Shown here: positions 1-8,784 of the stretch, in pieces
How positions within the stretch are numbered: position 1 is the stretch's first letter
Layout: every line of letters begins with the position of its first letter
Origin: CAVSRC01 sp963798195
GTDB taxonomy: Bacteria > Pseudomonadota > Alphaproteobacteria > Rhizobiales > Kaistiaceae
Length of the DNA stretch: 64,000 nucleotides
Direction of reading: 5' to 3'
Assembly: GCA_963798195.1 (NCBI GenBank)
Contig: CAWCSF010000010.1
Span: 434,001 to 498,000, forward strand
Position numbers and translations under genes: made by a program
The notes under the pieces: model-generated
Told to the model about the DNA's origin: nothing
The model's input: the letters and a program-made list of their open reading frames with translations, nothing else
Databases searched by the model: none

Positions 1-224
1 AGGGCATCGCTGTCACCGACAAAATGGAACACCGGGTTCCCGCCGTCCGGTTCGCGTATGGTGAGCAGCCAGACCTGACTGGCGCACCCGCGCACCTTGT
101 TGGAATCGGTCCGGGCCTCGTCCGGCAGTGGGTCAAGTTTCTTGCCGAGCTCGATCACATAGCGATACCGGTCTTCCCAGTCATCGAGCAGCTCAAAATC
201 GGCAGTGATTTCGTCGATGTTCAT
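1..224 (-). CDS. sufE: SufE family Fe-S cluster assembly protein (3' end outside window)
   Basis: Reading the minus strand from the ATG at 224 gives a protein that begins MNIDEITADFELLDDWEDRY and continues with a GKKLDPLP and an NKVRGCASQVW segment. The latter is the SufE signature; its Cys accepts sulfur from the SufS desulfurase and passes it to the SufBCD scaffold. About 74 codons are visible, roughly half of a normal SufE (about 140 residues), and the gene continues past the left edge. The DUF5330 gene upstream on the same strand is a common rhizobial neighbour. The product should be cytoplasmic. Family assignment is firm; exact paralogue is inferred. Confidence 0.85.
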   Translation of the reverse strand, partial: MNIDEITADFELLDDWEDRYRYVIELGKKLDPLPDEARTDSNKVRGCASQVWLLTIREPDGGNPVFHFVGDSDA

Positions 225-364
225 GTCCGCCGATATAGGCGCGGCCGGAGTTCAGGGCAAACCGCAATTCCGCGAGTCGGGAGCAAAGAAGCGCGAGCGG
301 CCTGGACAGGGGCCACTCGCGCAGTCATGCGGCAGTCTTGGCTACGTGAAATTTCGTGACGCGT

Positions 365-718
365 TTATGCCGCGCCAGTCTTCGGTTCAGGTCCGCGCCA
401 TTCCGGCTTGGCGTCCTCTTGGCGAAGCGTGCCGGTATCGGCGTCATCCTTGCGATTGATATAGCCGGAGATGACCTCTGCCCCGTACCGGACCTTCGCG
501 ACAAACACCTGCACTGCGGTGCTTCCAGTGGCACAGACATTGGGATTGCGGTCACAGAAGGTCGAGACGTCCGCTACGGCCGAGCGGGCTGCCACCAGCG
601 CCTGCACGGCGTCCACGCGCGGTGCATCCGCGCCCGACTTGGGATCGCCCGGTAGCAGGAGCACTACCACCGTGAGCCAGAAGGCTGCTCGAACCAGAAA
701 CATAAGCGTGCTCTTCAA
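365..718 (-). CDS. DUF5330-type small exported protein
   Basis: The 117-residue product starts with a basic/hydrophobic N-terminus (MKSTLMFLVRAAFWLTVVVLLL) that acts as a signal anchor or signal peptide. The rest is a short soluble domain with two Cys residues (in CDRNPNVC) and a Pro/Glu-rich tail. Proteins of this pattern, beside sufE, are annotated in Hyphomicrobiales as DUF5330; function is unknown. It lies 140 bp upstream of sufE on the same strand, so the two may be co-transcribed. The Cys pair could form a disulfide in the periplasm, which is inference. Confidence 0.7.
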   Translation of the reverse strand: MKSTLMFLVRAAFWLTVVVLLLPGDPKSGADAPRVDAVQALVAARSAVADVSTFCDRNPNVCATGSTAVQVFVAKVRYGAEVISGYINRKDDADTGTLRQEDAKPEWRGPEPKTGAA

Positions 719-948
719 AACGCTGCCGCGGCACGATCCGCGACCTTGAGCAAGCCTAGCGCCTGCGTTTGAAAGCCGCGTTCAGGGGGCCGGTGCAAGT
801 TGCATAAAACTTTAGGTGTCAGTGGCACCGCGCGGGACCTGGGGCTAGGCGACCTCTCTTCGACGCACGCATGGTTTAGCGTTCATTAAGCCGCGCCTGC
901 CAGACTGTCTCGGACTTGACCGGCCTCATCGTTTGAGAGGGAAGACAC

Positions 949-1833
949 GTGCCTCGCAAGACCGCTCGCCGCAGCGCGACACGCCGCCCCGAGCCGGAGG
1001 CGGTGGCCGACGGCGCCCTCGCTCAGGCCATTGATAGCGCCTTCGAGAATCCCGCCATGTCCGGCGGCCTTGCGGTGATGGCGATCACTGCGATGGCAAT
1101 CATGTCGAACGCCATGTTCCTTCAGCACGGCCAGCATCCAGAGCCGCTGTTCGCCACACGCCATGCCGCGGTTGCTCAAACGCAGCGGACGAGTGAGCCC
1201 GAGGTTCCATTGCCCCGCAGTCGTAGCGAAGTCCCTGCGGCCTTGCTGCCATCCGTGGCGAAGGCCGAACCTGCGCCGCAGCCGCAAGCAGAGGTTCCCG
1301 CGCCCCAAGCCGCCGCCGCCCAGGCAGCGGCGGCTCAGGCTGCGCTGATAACATCGATTCAGCGGGAGCTGGCGCGTCTTGGTCTTTACACCGGCGCGAT
1401 CGACGGGATGTCTGGACCTCAGACACGTTCGGCGATCTCGACCTGGCAGAACGCTGCCGGCATCAAGGTCACGGGCGAACCGACAACGCAGCTCCTGGCA
1501 GCGCTGCAGAAGCCGACTGCGTCGATCGCGCCAGCGGCGCCTGTGGAACCTGTCGTGTCCACAGCGACCGACCAGGTTGCCGCCGCGGTTGCGCGAGCTG
1601 CCGAGCTGGAACGCGAACAGGCCGCTCTTGAGAACGCAGACCAACTTCGAAGGGTTCAGGTCGCCCTCAGCCAGATCGGCTACGGTCCGCTCACCATTGA
1701 CGGCAAGCAGGACGACGCGACCGCCAATGCGCTTCGCCGCTTCCAGCTCGACAACGGGCTTCCGGTCACCGGCGAACTCGGCGATAAAGTCGCCAAGCGC
1801 CTCGTCGCGATTGGCGCGATGACGCCGGATTGA
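949..1833 (+). CDS. membrane-anchored protein with two peptidoglycan-binding domains
   Basis: A 294-residue protein with a GTG start preceded by a GAGAGGGA ribosome site. An Arg-rich cytoplasmic N-terminus is followed by one likely membrane segment (about residues 41-60), then a Pro/Ala/Gln-rich linker (about 75-130). Two PG_binding_1 domains follow: about 131-185 (LGLYTGAIDGMSGPQTRSAI) and about 230-290 (PLTIDGKQDDATANALRRFQ). The layout indicates a bitopic protein that touches peptidoglycan in the periplasm. It is followed 10 bp later by the DUF1491 gene, so the two probably form an operon. No catalytic domain is present, so a structural or scaffolding role is inferred. Confidence 0.85.
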   Translation: MPRKTARRSATRRPEPEAVADGALAQAIDSAFENPAMSGGLAVMAITAMAIMSNAMFLQHGQHPEPLFATRHAAVAQTQRTSEPEVPLPRSRSEVPAALLPSVAKAEPAPQPQAEVPAPQAAAAQAAAAQAALITSIQRELARLGLYTGAIDGMSGPQTRSAISTWQNAAGIKVTGEPTTQLLAALQKPTASIAPAAPVEPVVSTATDQVAAAVARAAELEREQAALENADQLRRVQVALSQIGYGPLTIDGKQDDATANALRRFQLDNGLPVTGELGDKVAKRLVAIGAMTPD

Positions 1834-1843
1834 GGCTAGATGC

Positions 1844-2179
1844 ATGCGCGTAACCTCGTCCTTCTGGGTCGGGGCCTATATTCGTCGCTGTCAGGTCGAA
1901 GGAACCTCCGCAGTCGTCGTCCGCCATGGGGCGGATGAGGCTGGCGCGATCTTCGTCATCGTCGATACCCTGAACGGAGCAGGGGATCTCTACGCACCGG
2001 CTCCGCAGACATCCTTCGATGACGTTCGCCCGAGCAGTCGACTCTTTCAAAGGGTTGTCGAAGGAGAGTCGATGGCCGCCGTCAACGAGCGCATCGCGCG
2101 TGAGCTTCGTTTCGATCCGGATCTCTGGGTCGTGGCGGTAGAGGACCGCGATGGCCGGTCCTACCTCGAAGTGGGATAG
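1844..2179 (+). CDS. DUF1491 family protein
   Basis: A 111-residue cytoplasmic protein without signal peptide. It shows the DUF1491 pattern: an N-terminal AYIRRCQVEGTSAVVVRHG strand region, a central IVDTLNGAGDLYAPAPQT segment and a C-terminal RIARELRFDPDLWVVAVEDR motif. DUF1491 is confined largely to alphaproteobacteria and has no established function. It starts 10 bp after the peptidoglycan-binding gene stop and ends 14 bp before the convergent DUF2336 gene. Length matches the family (about 110-120 residues). Confidence 0.85.
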   Translation: MRVTSSFWVGAYIRRCQVEGTSAVVVRHGADEAGAIFVIVDTLNGAGDLYAPAPQTSFDDVRPSSRLFQRVVEGESMAAVNERIARELRFDPDLWVVAVEDRDGRSYLEVG

Positions 2180-2192
2180 TCTCGTCGCCCGC

Positions 2193-3317
2193 TCAGGCCC
2201 GCTTGGCGATGTCCTGCTGCCCCGTGCCGCTTCGGCGCGCGGTATCGCCCTCTGCGCTACGCCGTCGGTCGCCGGTGTCCACCATATGCGCTTCGTGGGC
2301 GCCTCTGCGTTCAGTTCCCGTCCTGCGCCACGTCTGGCACAGCGTCTCCGCCGTCGAGTGCTCCATGCCGGCAAAGAGGTCGGTGAGGGGGAAGAATGCT
2401 TGAACATCGCGGCCGACCGGGCTCGCGAGCAGGAACACCTGCTGCGCCTGGACCTCGTCAAGACGGAGCGCCTTCAGCATGATCGCGAGTGCCTCGCCGC
2501 CGCGGTCATTCAGGGCCGCCGCGACATCGTCCGGCTTCAGCTGCAGCCCGTCAGCGATCGCGCCGACGATTTCCGCGATCTGCCCACGCCGCGCAAATCC
2601 CGAGATCTGCGCGGCGCTGAGAATGGACTGGAAAGCGCGATCGACAACACCAGTCGGCGACAGTGCCTGCGTGCGCGGTGGCCGTACGGCGATATCGGCG
2701 ACGAGCCGAAGCCGGCCGGGGCGGTCGAGTTCAAGGAAGTATTTCAAATCGATGCGCCGTTCCGGCGTCGTTATGGAGCTTCTTGAAAGCCCATCGACAA
2801 CGGTCTGTTTTGCAAGAGCGTTCACTTCCGCCGCCGTGGGCAGTTCGGGCGCCCGCATCGACGCCCCATGGTCCAGGTAGCCGATCACTTCCGCATCGCC
2901 GGTCAATCGCAGCGCCCGTTTCACGTCGTCGCCAAGCGCTGCGCGCCGCGCGATGAGCCGGTGATGATCCACGTCGGTCGCAGCGATGACACCGAGTAGA
3001 TCAAGCGTATTGAGAACCGGTGACCGGCGAATGATCGATGCAGCGACATCGATAACGTCGCGTGCGAGCATGCGGACGACTGCCGGCGGCGCGTCCGCGC
3101 AGATTGCCAGTCGCTCGGCAACCAGCGCGCGCTCTGCGTGCGTCACCTTTGGTAACAGATGCGTCGCCAACTCCTCGTAACGGCGGATCTCGTCCGCGTC
3201 ATGCGTAAGGTCCTGAACGAAGAGCTCGGTCGTCGCACGCAGCAGTGCAGCATCGCGGGTCTGCTGGTTGGCGCGGGCGAGGTCGGCCAGATCGTCGGAG
3301 AGTTGGCGGGATTGCAT
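2193..3317 (-). CDS. DUF2336 domain-containing protein
   Basis: A helical-repeat, HEAT-like alphaproteobacterial protein of 374 residues when read from the ATG at 3317. The frame extends further upstream to 3497, but that part is low-complexity and unlike the family. The chosen start gives MQSRQLSDDLADLARANQ, a normal DUF2336 N-terminus. Typical DUF2336 features are seen: RLAICADAPPAVVRMLARD and a SPVLNTLDLLGVIA helix pair. In some alphaproteobacteria DUF2336 proteins are linked to two-component or stress signalling; here the role is unknown. It is convergent with the DUF1491 gene. Confidence 0.85.
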   Translation of the reverse strand: MQSRQLSDDLADLARANQQTRDAALLRATTELFVQDLTHDADEIRRYEELATHLLPKVTHAERALVAERLAICADAPPAVVRMLARDVIDVAASIIRRSPVLNTLDLLGVIAATDVDHHRLIARRAALGDDVKRALRLTGDAEVIGYLDHGASMRAPELPTAAEVNALAKQTVVDGLSRSSITTPERRIDLKYFLELDRPGRLRLVADIAVRPPRTQALSPTGVVDRAFQSILSAAQISGFARRGQIAEIVGAIADGLQLKPDDVAAALNDRGGEALAIMLKALRLDEVQAQQVFLLASPVGRDVQAFFPLTDLFAGMEHSTAETLCQTWRRTGTERRGAHEAHMVDTGDRRRSAEGDTARRSGTGQQDIAKRA

Positions 3318-3472
3318 GCGGAGGCGTTCCGTACAGCGGGATTCTCGCTGGCGATTGTCTCCGGAAGTCGTTAGCGGACTATTAACCTTGATTGCCCCTA
3401 ACTGGTGTCCAACGGTCCCTTTCTTGCTTCGAATCGAGTGCGGTTGAGCGGACCGGTGGATGGAAAATCGAG

Positions 3473-3670
3473 ATGGGCACGATCCTCCAGCTCTCATCGT
3501 CGCAAAGACATATCAGACCCGCGGCACGACCGGCGGCGTCCTCTCCGTGCGAGATCGTCATCTTTCCAGGCGTAAGGATTGAGCGCCACGAAGTCGTCGC
3601 CCAGAGCGGCGCGTTCGAGCCGATCGGGCGAGGCGGGGACAACCACGGACGCCCGCGGAAGTCGTCCTGA
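3473..3670 (+). CDS. conserved small alphaproteobacterial protein (65 aa)
   Basis: The ATG at 3473 begins MGTILQLSSSQRHIRPAARP and the product carries a CEIVIFPGVRIERHE motif. This resembles a family of short, uncharacterised rhizobial proteins that start MGxVIxF and contain an xILFFTGVRYER-like segment. The frame is open upstream to 3392, but only the part from 3473 looks like the family. It is convergent with the DUF1254-like gene ending at 3673 (2 bp gap). Function is unknown; no signal peptide or membrane segment. Confidence 0.6.
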   Translation: MGTILQLSSSQRHIRPAARPAASSPCEIVIFPGVRIERHEVVAQSGAFEPIGRGGDNHGRPRKSS

Positions 3671-3672
3671 GC

Positions 3673-4218
3673 CTATAGATCTGCGCCGCAGACGGCCGCC
3701 GTCAGTAAAGCGATCTCGCGGGATGCCAGTGACTCGTCCGGCACAAATGCCCTCAGCAGCACGAAGCCTTCACTGATAGGCAGTTCCAGAACGATTGCCG
3801 TTTCCAGAGATTCGGGCGGATCCTGTCGCAGTTGCGCCATCTGTACGGGCGTCAGCACCGCAAGATCGAGCCGCGACCGGTCCGCCGAGCGATCGTTCAG
3901 GCTGTAGATGTTGCGACCGCGCCGGTCAAAAACTGCTACCGACCAGAACTCGTCGGCAAAGGCCGCCGTGATGCGCACGGGCCCGCCGTCTAGATTGAAG
4001 CGGCAAACGGCCTGCACCATGCGAGGATCGAGCGATGCCAGCGTCTCGACGCCCGCGTCGGGCACCGGCAGGACGTGAAACTGCCCGTCGCGGCCGAAGC
4101 GGTGCATCTCGGCCCAGGCGTCATGGTCGGCGTAATAGGGAACCATGAACACGATGGCGATGTGGATCACGCCGCCGAGGAGGATGCCCCCGAAGATGAA
4201 GAGCAGGGTGCGCCTCAC
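3673..4218 (-). CDS. DUF1254-like membrane-anchored protein
   Basis: A 181-residue protein with an N-terminal membrane anchor (about residues 4-27, LLFIFGGILLGGVIHIAIVF) and a periplasmic domain containing a WSVAVFDRRGRNIYSLNDR strand motif. This is the short rhizobial form of DUF1254, normally encoded directly after a DUF1214 protein, exactly as here. Its start overlaps the DUF1214 stop by 4 bp (ATGA), so translation is likely coupled. Biochemical function is not established. Confidence 0.75.
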   Translation of the reverse strand: MRRTLLFIFGGILLGGVIHIAIVFMVPYYADHDAWAEMHRFGRDGQFHVLPVPDAGVETLASLDPRMVQAVCRFNLDGGPVRITAAFADEFWSVAVFDRRGRNIYSLNDRSADRSRLDLAVLTPVQMAQLRQDPPESLETAIVLELPISEGFVLLRAFVPDESLASREIALLTAAVCGADL

Positions 4219-4790
4219 GAGCAGCCATCCTTAACGATGCGCGGCACGCTCAGATCGGCGTTGCGGCTACTTGTCGTGAGCGGCGTATCGTAGAGACGCA
4301 ACACCAGGCGGAAATGTTCGGATCGGCCAACTGGCAGCCAGTTCCCGGAGGAAACGTCGGGTGACACGGTGATCACGAACGAACCGTCCGGGCGCCGGAC
4401 AATTTCGCGCGAATGGAAGCTCGGACGGTGGGCGGCGTTGACCATCAGCCGGCCGGCATCGTCGTATGCGGTCAGAGTCCAGAGGCGTGCAGGGGGCGTT
4501 TGTCCCGTCACGTCATAGGTGCAGTCGCCCGAAAGCGGTTCGCCGGCAGTATCTGTATTGGCTGTAAAGGTAATGCCTTCGCCGGAACCGAGGGGTACTT
4601 CGCCAGTGCGCGCCAACGTCGCCAGCGAGTAGGGGTCGGCGTTAGCAGCGCCGGCGGTCGGCCATGCGGTCCAGGCACCTGCTGTCACTGCGCCAAAGAG
4701 GAAGCCCCGCTCTACCGCGTACCACGCCGTCGAAACGCCGAGCGCGACGGCGATGATCAGCGCGATAGCGATGTCGATGATGAGGCGCAC
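4215..4790 (-). CDS. DUF1214 domain-containing protein
   Basis: A 191-residue protein with an N-terminal membrane segment (about residues 5-25), then a beta-rich extracytoplasmic domain. DUF1214 hallmarks are LWTLTAYDDAGRLMVNA, FVITVSPD and SGNWLPVG followed by FRLVLRLYDT. It overlaps the DUF1254-like gene by 4 bp, and the pair is a recurring rhizobial unit. The class A PBP gene lies 73 bp on, but in the upstream direction and on the same strand, so PBP to DUF1214 to DUF1254 may be one transcript. The pair's role in the envelope is inferred from anchoring and neighbours. Confidence 0.8.
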   Translation of the reverse strand: MRLIIDIAIALIIAVALGVSTAWYAVERGFLFGAVTAGAWTAWPTAGAANADPYSLATLARTGEVPLGSGEGITFTANTDTAGEPLSGDCTYDVTGQTPPARLWTLTAYDDAGRLMVNAAHRPSFHSREIVRRPDGSFVITVSPDVSSGNWLPVGRSEHFRLVLRLYDTPLTTSSRNADLSVPRIVKDGCS

Positions 4791-4863
4791 GTCGGGCTAG
4801 CTCACAGGGACATGTGGATCGCTGGAAGACCACAATGCAGCAAGGCGAAGGGGCGCCCGCAAA

Positions 4864-7068
4864 CTATTGGGCGAGCGCGTCGACGGTCGAGCCGCTAAGC
4901 GGCGCGGCCCTCTCGACGGCGGCTATTGCTGCTGGCCTCGAAGAGGAAAGGTCAGCCAACGGTGTGAGTCGCGCCGCCTTGCGCATCAACTCCTCGATCT
5001 TGAGGAGTGTCTGGGTTGCCGCTGCGGAAAGACTAGCCGGGCCCGCCGAGCCGCCAGCACCGTTGCCATCAGCCTCCTTTGACGCAACCGGTGTCTCGGT
5101 AGTTGGCTTTTCCATCGGATTGTCGATGTAGGGTATCGGTTTCAGTTCCACGCCCTTGTGGGCGTAGGTCATGATTTCGTGCCAAGCTTGGGCCGGCAGC
5201 GTGCCGCCCGTCAGGCGGCGGGTTGCGGCATACCCGTCATTGCCGAACCAGATGGCGGCCGCAAAGTTTCCGGTGAAGCCGCAGAACCAGGCATCGCGGT
5301 ATGCGGAGGTCGTTCCTGTCTTTCCGGCCGTCCGAATTCCATCCAGCTTTGCTCGGCGGCCGGTTCCCCATTCCGGCACCTGCACCAGCATGCCGTTCAT
5401 GTCCGCGACGACCTCTTCGGGCAATACACGCTCGGGCGGTGTCGCGTCGCGGCGGCGGTCATAAAGGACCTTTCCACTACTGCTCAAGATCTGGGTAAAC
5501 GCATACGGCGTCGCCTTGTAGCCGCCGTTGGCGAAGACCGCATATGCGCCAGCCATATCGATCACCTTCACCTCCGACGCTCCAAGCGGCAAGGAGCGTG
5601 TGATGCGCAACTCACTCGTGATACCCATTTTTTGGGCGGTCTCCACGATCTTGTCGCGGCCGAAAGCCTGGGCGAGGCGGACTGGAATGATGTTGATCGA
5701 CTTCACCAATGCGGTCGTCAGCGTTACCGCGCCCGAGTAACCGCCGGAATAGTTGTGAGGGCACCAGTTACCGATGCAGATCGGGGCGTCGCGCACGACA
5801 CTCTTCGGGTTAAAGCCGTTCATCATCGCCGTTGCGTAGACGAATGGCTTGAACGACGATCCCGGTTGGCGCAGCGCATCCGTGGCGCGGTTGAACTGGC
5901 TCTCGCCATAGTCGCGCCCTCCGACAAGGGCGCGAACGGCGCCGTCGGTCTCGACCAGCACGGACGCCGCCTGCTTCACACGGTAGGAGTTACCGTACTC
6001 GCGCAGCGTGTTCTCCACGGCTTCCTCGGCGGCGTGCTGCATGCCCATGTCGACAGTCGTGCGAACTGTGAGAACGCGATCGCCGACGACACCGAAGTCC
6101 TTCACCTTCTCGAAGGCCCAGTCGAGGAAGTAGTCAGGCGATCCCGTGTCGGTGGCGCGTCCAATCACGTCGGCCGGGTGGCGGCGGGCGCCTATGACCT
6201 GACCTTCGGTCATGAAGCCGGCCTGTACCATATTGGTGAGCACTTCGTTGGCGCGGGCACGCGCGGCCGGCAGATTGATGTGCGGTGCGAAACGGGCAGG
6301 CGCCTTGAACAGACCGGCCAGCAGCGCTGCCTCGGCCAGAGTCACATCCTTCACAGACTTGCCGTAGTAGAACTCGGAAGCCGCTTCCACGCCAAAGGTG
6401 CCGCCACCCATGTAGGCGCGGTCGAGGTAGAGCTTGAGGATTTCGTCCTTGCTGAGATGCGCCTCGAGCCACACGGCGAGAAACGCCTCCTTCACCTTGC
6501 GTTCGATCGTACGCTCGTTCGACAGGAAAAGGTTCTTGGCGAGTTGCTGCGAAAGCGATGAACCGCCCTGGACCACGGCATTCGCCCGGAGGTTCTCCAC
6601 CAGTGCGCGCGCCGTGCCCAGCACGTCGATGCCGAAGTGATCGAAAAACCGCCTGTCTTCGGTCGCCAAAACCGCCTTGATCAGATGGTCCGGCATCTCT
6701 TCCAGCGGAACGGCGTCGCTCTGGTTGATGCCGCGCTTGCCAATCTCGTTGCCAAACCGGTCCAGGAACGTGACGGCGAGGTCGCCCTTTGACCGCCAGT
6801 CGCCGCTGGTCGCGTTCATCGCGGGGATGGCGAGGGCGAGCATGAGGACGGCGCCTGCTGATCCCAGGGTCAGGCCGTCGCCGAGCACTTCCACGACCCA
6901 CCGAGACCCGCCGGTGACCCGGAAGCGCCGCATGAACAGGGAAAAGGCCTCGAGGCGCCCGGCTACGGCCCGGCCAACCTTGAAAAGACTCGAGTCAATC
7001 CAGGCATCGACTTCGATCAGGCGAATGCCGCGGCGGCGCTTGCGATTGCTTTGAAACGGGTCGCGCAA
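4864..7068 (-). CDS. class A penicillin-binding protein (PBP1A-type, transglycosylase/transpeptidase)
   Basis: A bifunctional peptidoglycan synthase of 734 residues. A short basic cytoplasmic tail and one membrane segment (about residues 72-90) lead into a GT51 glycosyltransferase domain with the ATEDRRFFDHFGIDVLGTAR motif (catalytic Glu), GGSSLSQQLAKN and the LYLDRAYMGGG segment. The transpeptidase domain has an SSFK (SxxK) motif in RQPGSSFKPF, an SIN (SxN) motif in KSINIIPVRL and a KTGTTS motif. The last ~80 residues are a low-complexity Ala/Ser/Pro tail. The frame opens with TTG at 7068, and no closer ATG precedes the conserved part. It polymerises lipid II and cross-links strands in the periplasm. 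Confidence 0.95.
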   Translation of the reverse strand: MRDPFQSNRKRRRGIRLIEVDAWIDSSLFKVGRAVAGRLEAFSLFMRRFRVTGGSRWVVEVLGDGLTLGSAGAVLMLALAIPAMNATSGDWRSKGDLAVTFLDRFGNEIGKRGINQSDAVPLEEMPDHLIKAVLATEDRRFFDHFGIDVLGTARALVENLRANAVVQGGSSLSQQLAKNLFLSNERTIERKVKEAFLAVWLEAHLSKDEILKLYLDRAYMGGGTFGVEAASEFYYGKSVKDVTLAEAALLAGLFKAPARFAPHINLPAARARANEVLTNMVQAGFMTEGQVIGARRHPADVIGRATDTGSPDYFLDWAFEKVKDFGVVGDRVLTVRTTVDMGMQHAAEEAVENTLREYGNSYRVKQAASVLVETDGAVRALVGGRDYGESQFNRATDALRQPGSSFKPFVYATAMMNGFNPKSVVRDAPICIGNWCPHNYSGGYSGAVTLTTALVKSINIIPVRLAQAFGRDKIVETAQKMGITSELRITRSLPLGASEVKVIDMAGAYAVFANGGYKATPYAFTQILSSSGKVLYDRRRDATPPERVLPEEVVADMNGMLVQVPEWGTGRRAKLDGIRTAGKTGTTSAYRDAWFCGFTGNFAAAIWFGNDGYAATRRLTGGTLPAQAWHEIMTYAHKGVELKPIPYIDNPMEKPTTETPVASKEADGNGAGGSAGPASLSAAATQTLLKIEELMRKAARLTPLADLSSSRPAAIAAVERAAPLSGSTVDALAQ

Positions 7069-7186
7069 ATTGGAGAATCCTGTTCGACCCGAAGCCTATC
7101 GGGGTCGATGGTGGCAGGCTCAGGGCAGGATAAGCGAGCGCAGCCTGTTGGGGAAGCCGCGGCAAGCGGTTTGGCGGGCGTTGAGG

Positions 7187-7711
7187 CTACGGAACAACAT
7201 AGACGGGGGTGCCGACCCGAACCTGCCCAAAAAGTCGAATGATGTCCTTGTTGTACATCCGGATACAGCCATAGGAGACGAAGCCTCCGACTGAGCCGGG
7301 CCGATTTGTTCCGTGGATCGCCGTGTCGTTGCCAGTCATGATCAGAGCGGCAGCGCCCATCGGATTCGCCGCCGTTCCCCCGCGGATGAAGTTCGGAATG
7401 CTGGGAATGTCACGCTTTACTTCCGGCGGTGGCGCCCAGTCGGGCTTCACCATCTTTCGCACGATCTGCTTGGTGCCGAACCACTGTTTTCCGGGTTTCC
7501 CGACGCCGACCGGATAACGTTCCGCCCGCCCGCCGCCGATCACGAGGTACAGGCGACGCTCCGACGTCCGCACGACGATGCTGCCCGGTGCATAAGCTGC
7601 GCTGAAAGCAACGACCTCCGACGCCGCGGCCGGCACGGCGGAAAGGGCGAATGAAGACAGTAGAACGAGCGCGGCCAGGATCCGGGTCGCATAGCGGTAC
7701 GCAGCACACAT
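7187..7711 (-). CDS. L,D-transpeptidase (YkuD/ErfK family)
   Basis: A 174-residue exported enzyme. The first ~30 residues are a signal peptide ending near SAVPAAAS. The YkuD domain covers most of the rest, with substrate-side residues in AIHGTNRPGSVGG and the catalytic Cys in SYGCIRMYN, giving the His-Gly-Cys arrangement of the family. It forms 3-3 cross-links or attaches proteins to peptidoglycan in the periplasm. It is upstream of the class A PBP on the same strand, about 118 bp away, matching a joint role in wall synthesis. Length is typical for short rhizobial L,D-transpeptidases. Confidence 0.93.
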   Translation of the reverse strand: MCAAYRYATRILAALVLLSSFALSAVPAAASEVVAFSAAYAPGSIVVRTSERRLYLVIGGGRAERYPVGVGKPGKQWFGTKQIVRKMVKPDWAPPPEVKRDIPSIPNFIRGGTAANPMGAAALIMTGNDTAIHGTNRPGSVGGFVSYGCIRMYNKDIIRLFGQVRVGTPVYVVP

Positions 7712-7808
7712 GCTTGCGGTATTACGCGACGAGGCCTTGGATCGTCACCTCGAATCCCAAAACATCGTAAAGACTTGGCGCACAAACCTCATGTGAAGAG
7801 ATCAATTT

Positions 7809-7839
7809 GTGCCCGCCGATGCGCGGCACCGGCGGGCAC
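7809..7839 (-). terminator. hairpin downstream of osmoprotectant operon
   Basis: A perfect 10-bp inverted repeat (GTGCCCGCCG ... CGGCGGGCAC) with an 11-nt loop sits just past the stop of the substrate-binding protein gene. On the minus strand it is followed by AAATTGAT rather than a clear U-run, so it may act as a weak terminator or an mRNA 3' stabiliser. Confidence 0.5.
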
Positions 7840-7849
7840 AGTTGCGTTG

Positions 7850-8734
7850 CTACATCATGCCCTGATCGTTGAGGAATCCCTTGGCGACATCCTCAATGGA
7901 CTTCTTGTCCACGTCCACCTCGGCGTTCAAGCGCTGCATGACGGCGTCGGTAAGCTTTGCCGACAGGTCGTTCAGCGGCTTCTCGATGCCGGGATTGGCC
8001 TTGAGCGTCTCGGTGCGGACTACCGGAGCAATCGCATAGTTCGGAAAGAATTCCTTGTCGTCCTTCAGCACGCGAAAGTCGAAAGCCTTGACGCGGCCAT
8101 CGGTGGCGAAGACGAGGGCGATGTCGACTTGGTCCTCCTTAAGGGCCTGATACGTGAGGCCGGAATCCATCGCCTTGAGGTCGGCTCTGGTGGTCTTGAA
8201 GCCGTACTCAGTCTCCAGGCCCGGCAAGCCGTCCGGACGCTTGGGGAATTCGGCGTTCACCGCCATGACCAGGCCCTTGCCATCATTGTAGGCCTTGGCG
8301 AGGTCGGACAACGTTTTGATGGAATCGGTCTTGTCGTCCGACGCGCGGACGGCGAGAGCGTAGGTGTCATTCGCCTTCGACGGATTGAGCCAGGTAAGGC
8401 CCCGCTTGGCATCGAGTTCCTTGACCTTCTTGTATGTGTCCTCGGCGTTCATCCGGTCGGTGATCTTGTTGTACGTGACCAGCGATGTGCCCGTGTATTC
8501 CCAGTAAACGTCCACCTGTCCGTTCACCTGCGCATCGCGGACAACCTGCGAGCCCATGCCGTCGCGTTTCTCGACATCGAAACCGTTGGCCTTGAGGAGT
8601 TGCGCCGTCATCTCCGATAGGAGCAGTTGCTCGGTGAAGTTTTTGCCACCGACAACAATGGTTGCCGCGTGGGCCGACGCCGCGATGCCGACACCGGCAA
8701 TGGCGCCGATGAGAGTCGTTGCAATGCGTTTCAT
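7850..8734 (-). CDS. osmoprotectant (glycine betaine/choline-type) ABC transporter substrate-binding protein
   Basis: A 294-residue periplasmic receptor of the OpuAC/OpuCC/YehZ type. The start at 8734 follows an AGGAGACGAAAGG ribosome site; the frame runs upstream without meaning. A signal peptide (about residues 1-23, ending SAHA) precedes VGGKNFTEQLLLSEM, the hallmark opening of the family, then VDVYWEYTGTSL and LVFATDGRVKAFDF. It binds quaternary-ammonium or related osmolytes and delivers them to the two permeases. It is the last gene of a four-gene operon. Exact ligand is not deducible. Confidence 0.93.
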   Translation of the reverse strand: MKRIATTLIGAIAGVGIAASAHAATIVVGGKNFTEQLLLSEMTAQLLKANGFDVEKRDGMGSQVVRDAQVNGQVDVYWEYTGTSLVTYNKITDRMNAEDTYKKVKELDAKRGLTWLNPSKANDTYALAVRASDDKTDSIKTLSDLAKAYNDGKGLVMAVNAEFPKRPDGLPGLETEYGFKTTRADLKAMDSGLTYQALKEDQVDIALVFATDGRVKAFDFRVLKDDKEFFPNYAIAPVVRTETLKANPGIEKPLNDLSAKLTDAVMQRLNAEVDVDKKSIEDVAKGFLNDQGMM

Positions 8735-8784
8735 CCTTTCGTCTCCTTCTCTCTTGGTTGCGCGAAGCAAGGCTCCGCGTGCGG

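Noticed and set aside
5158..6561. 467-aa plus-strand open frame
   Set aside because: It is antisense to the class A PBP, whose catalytic motifs are all present on the other strand.
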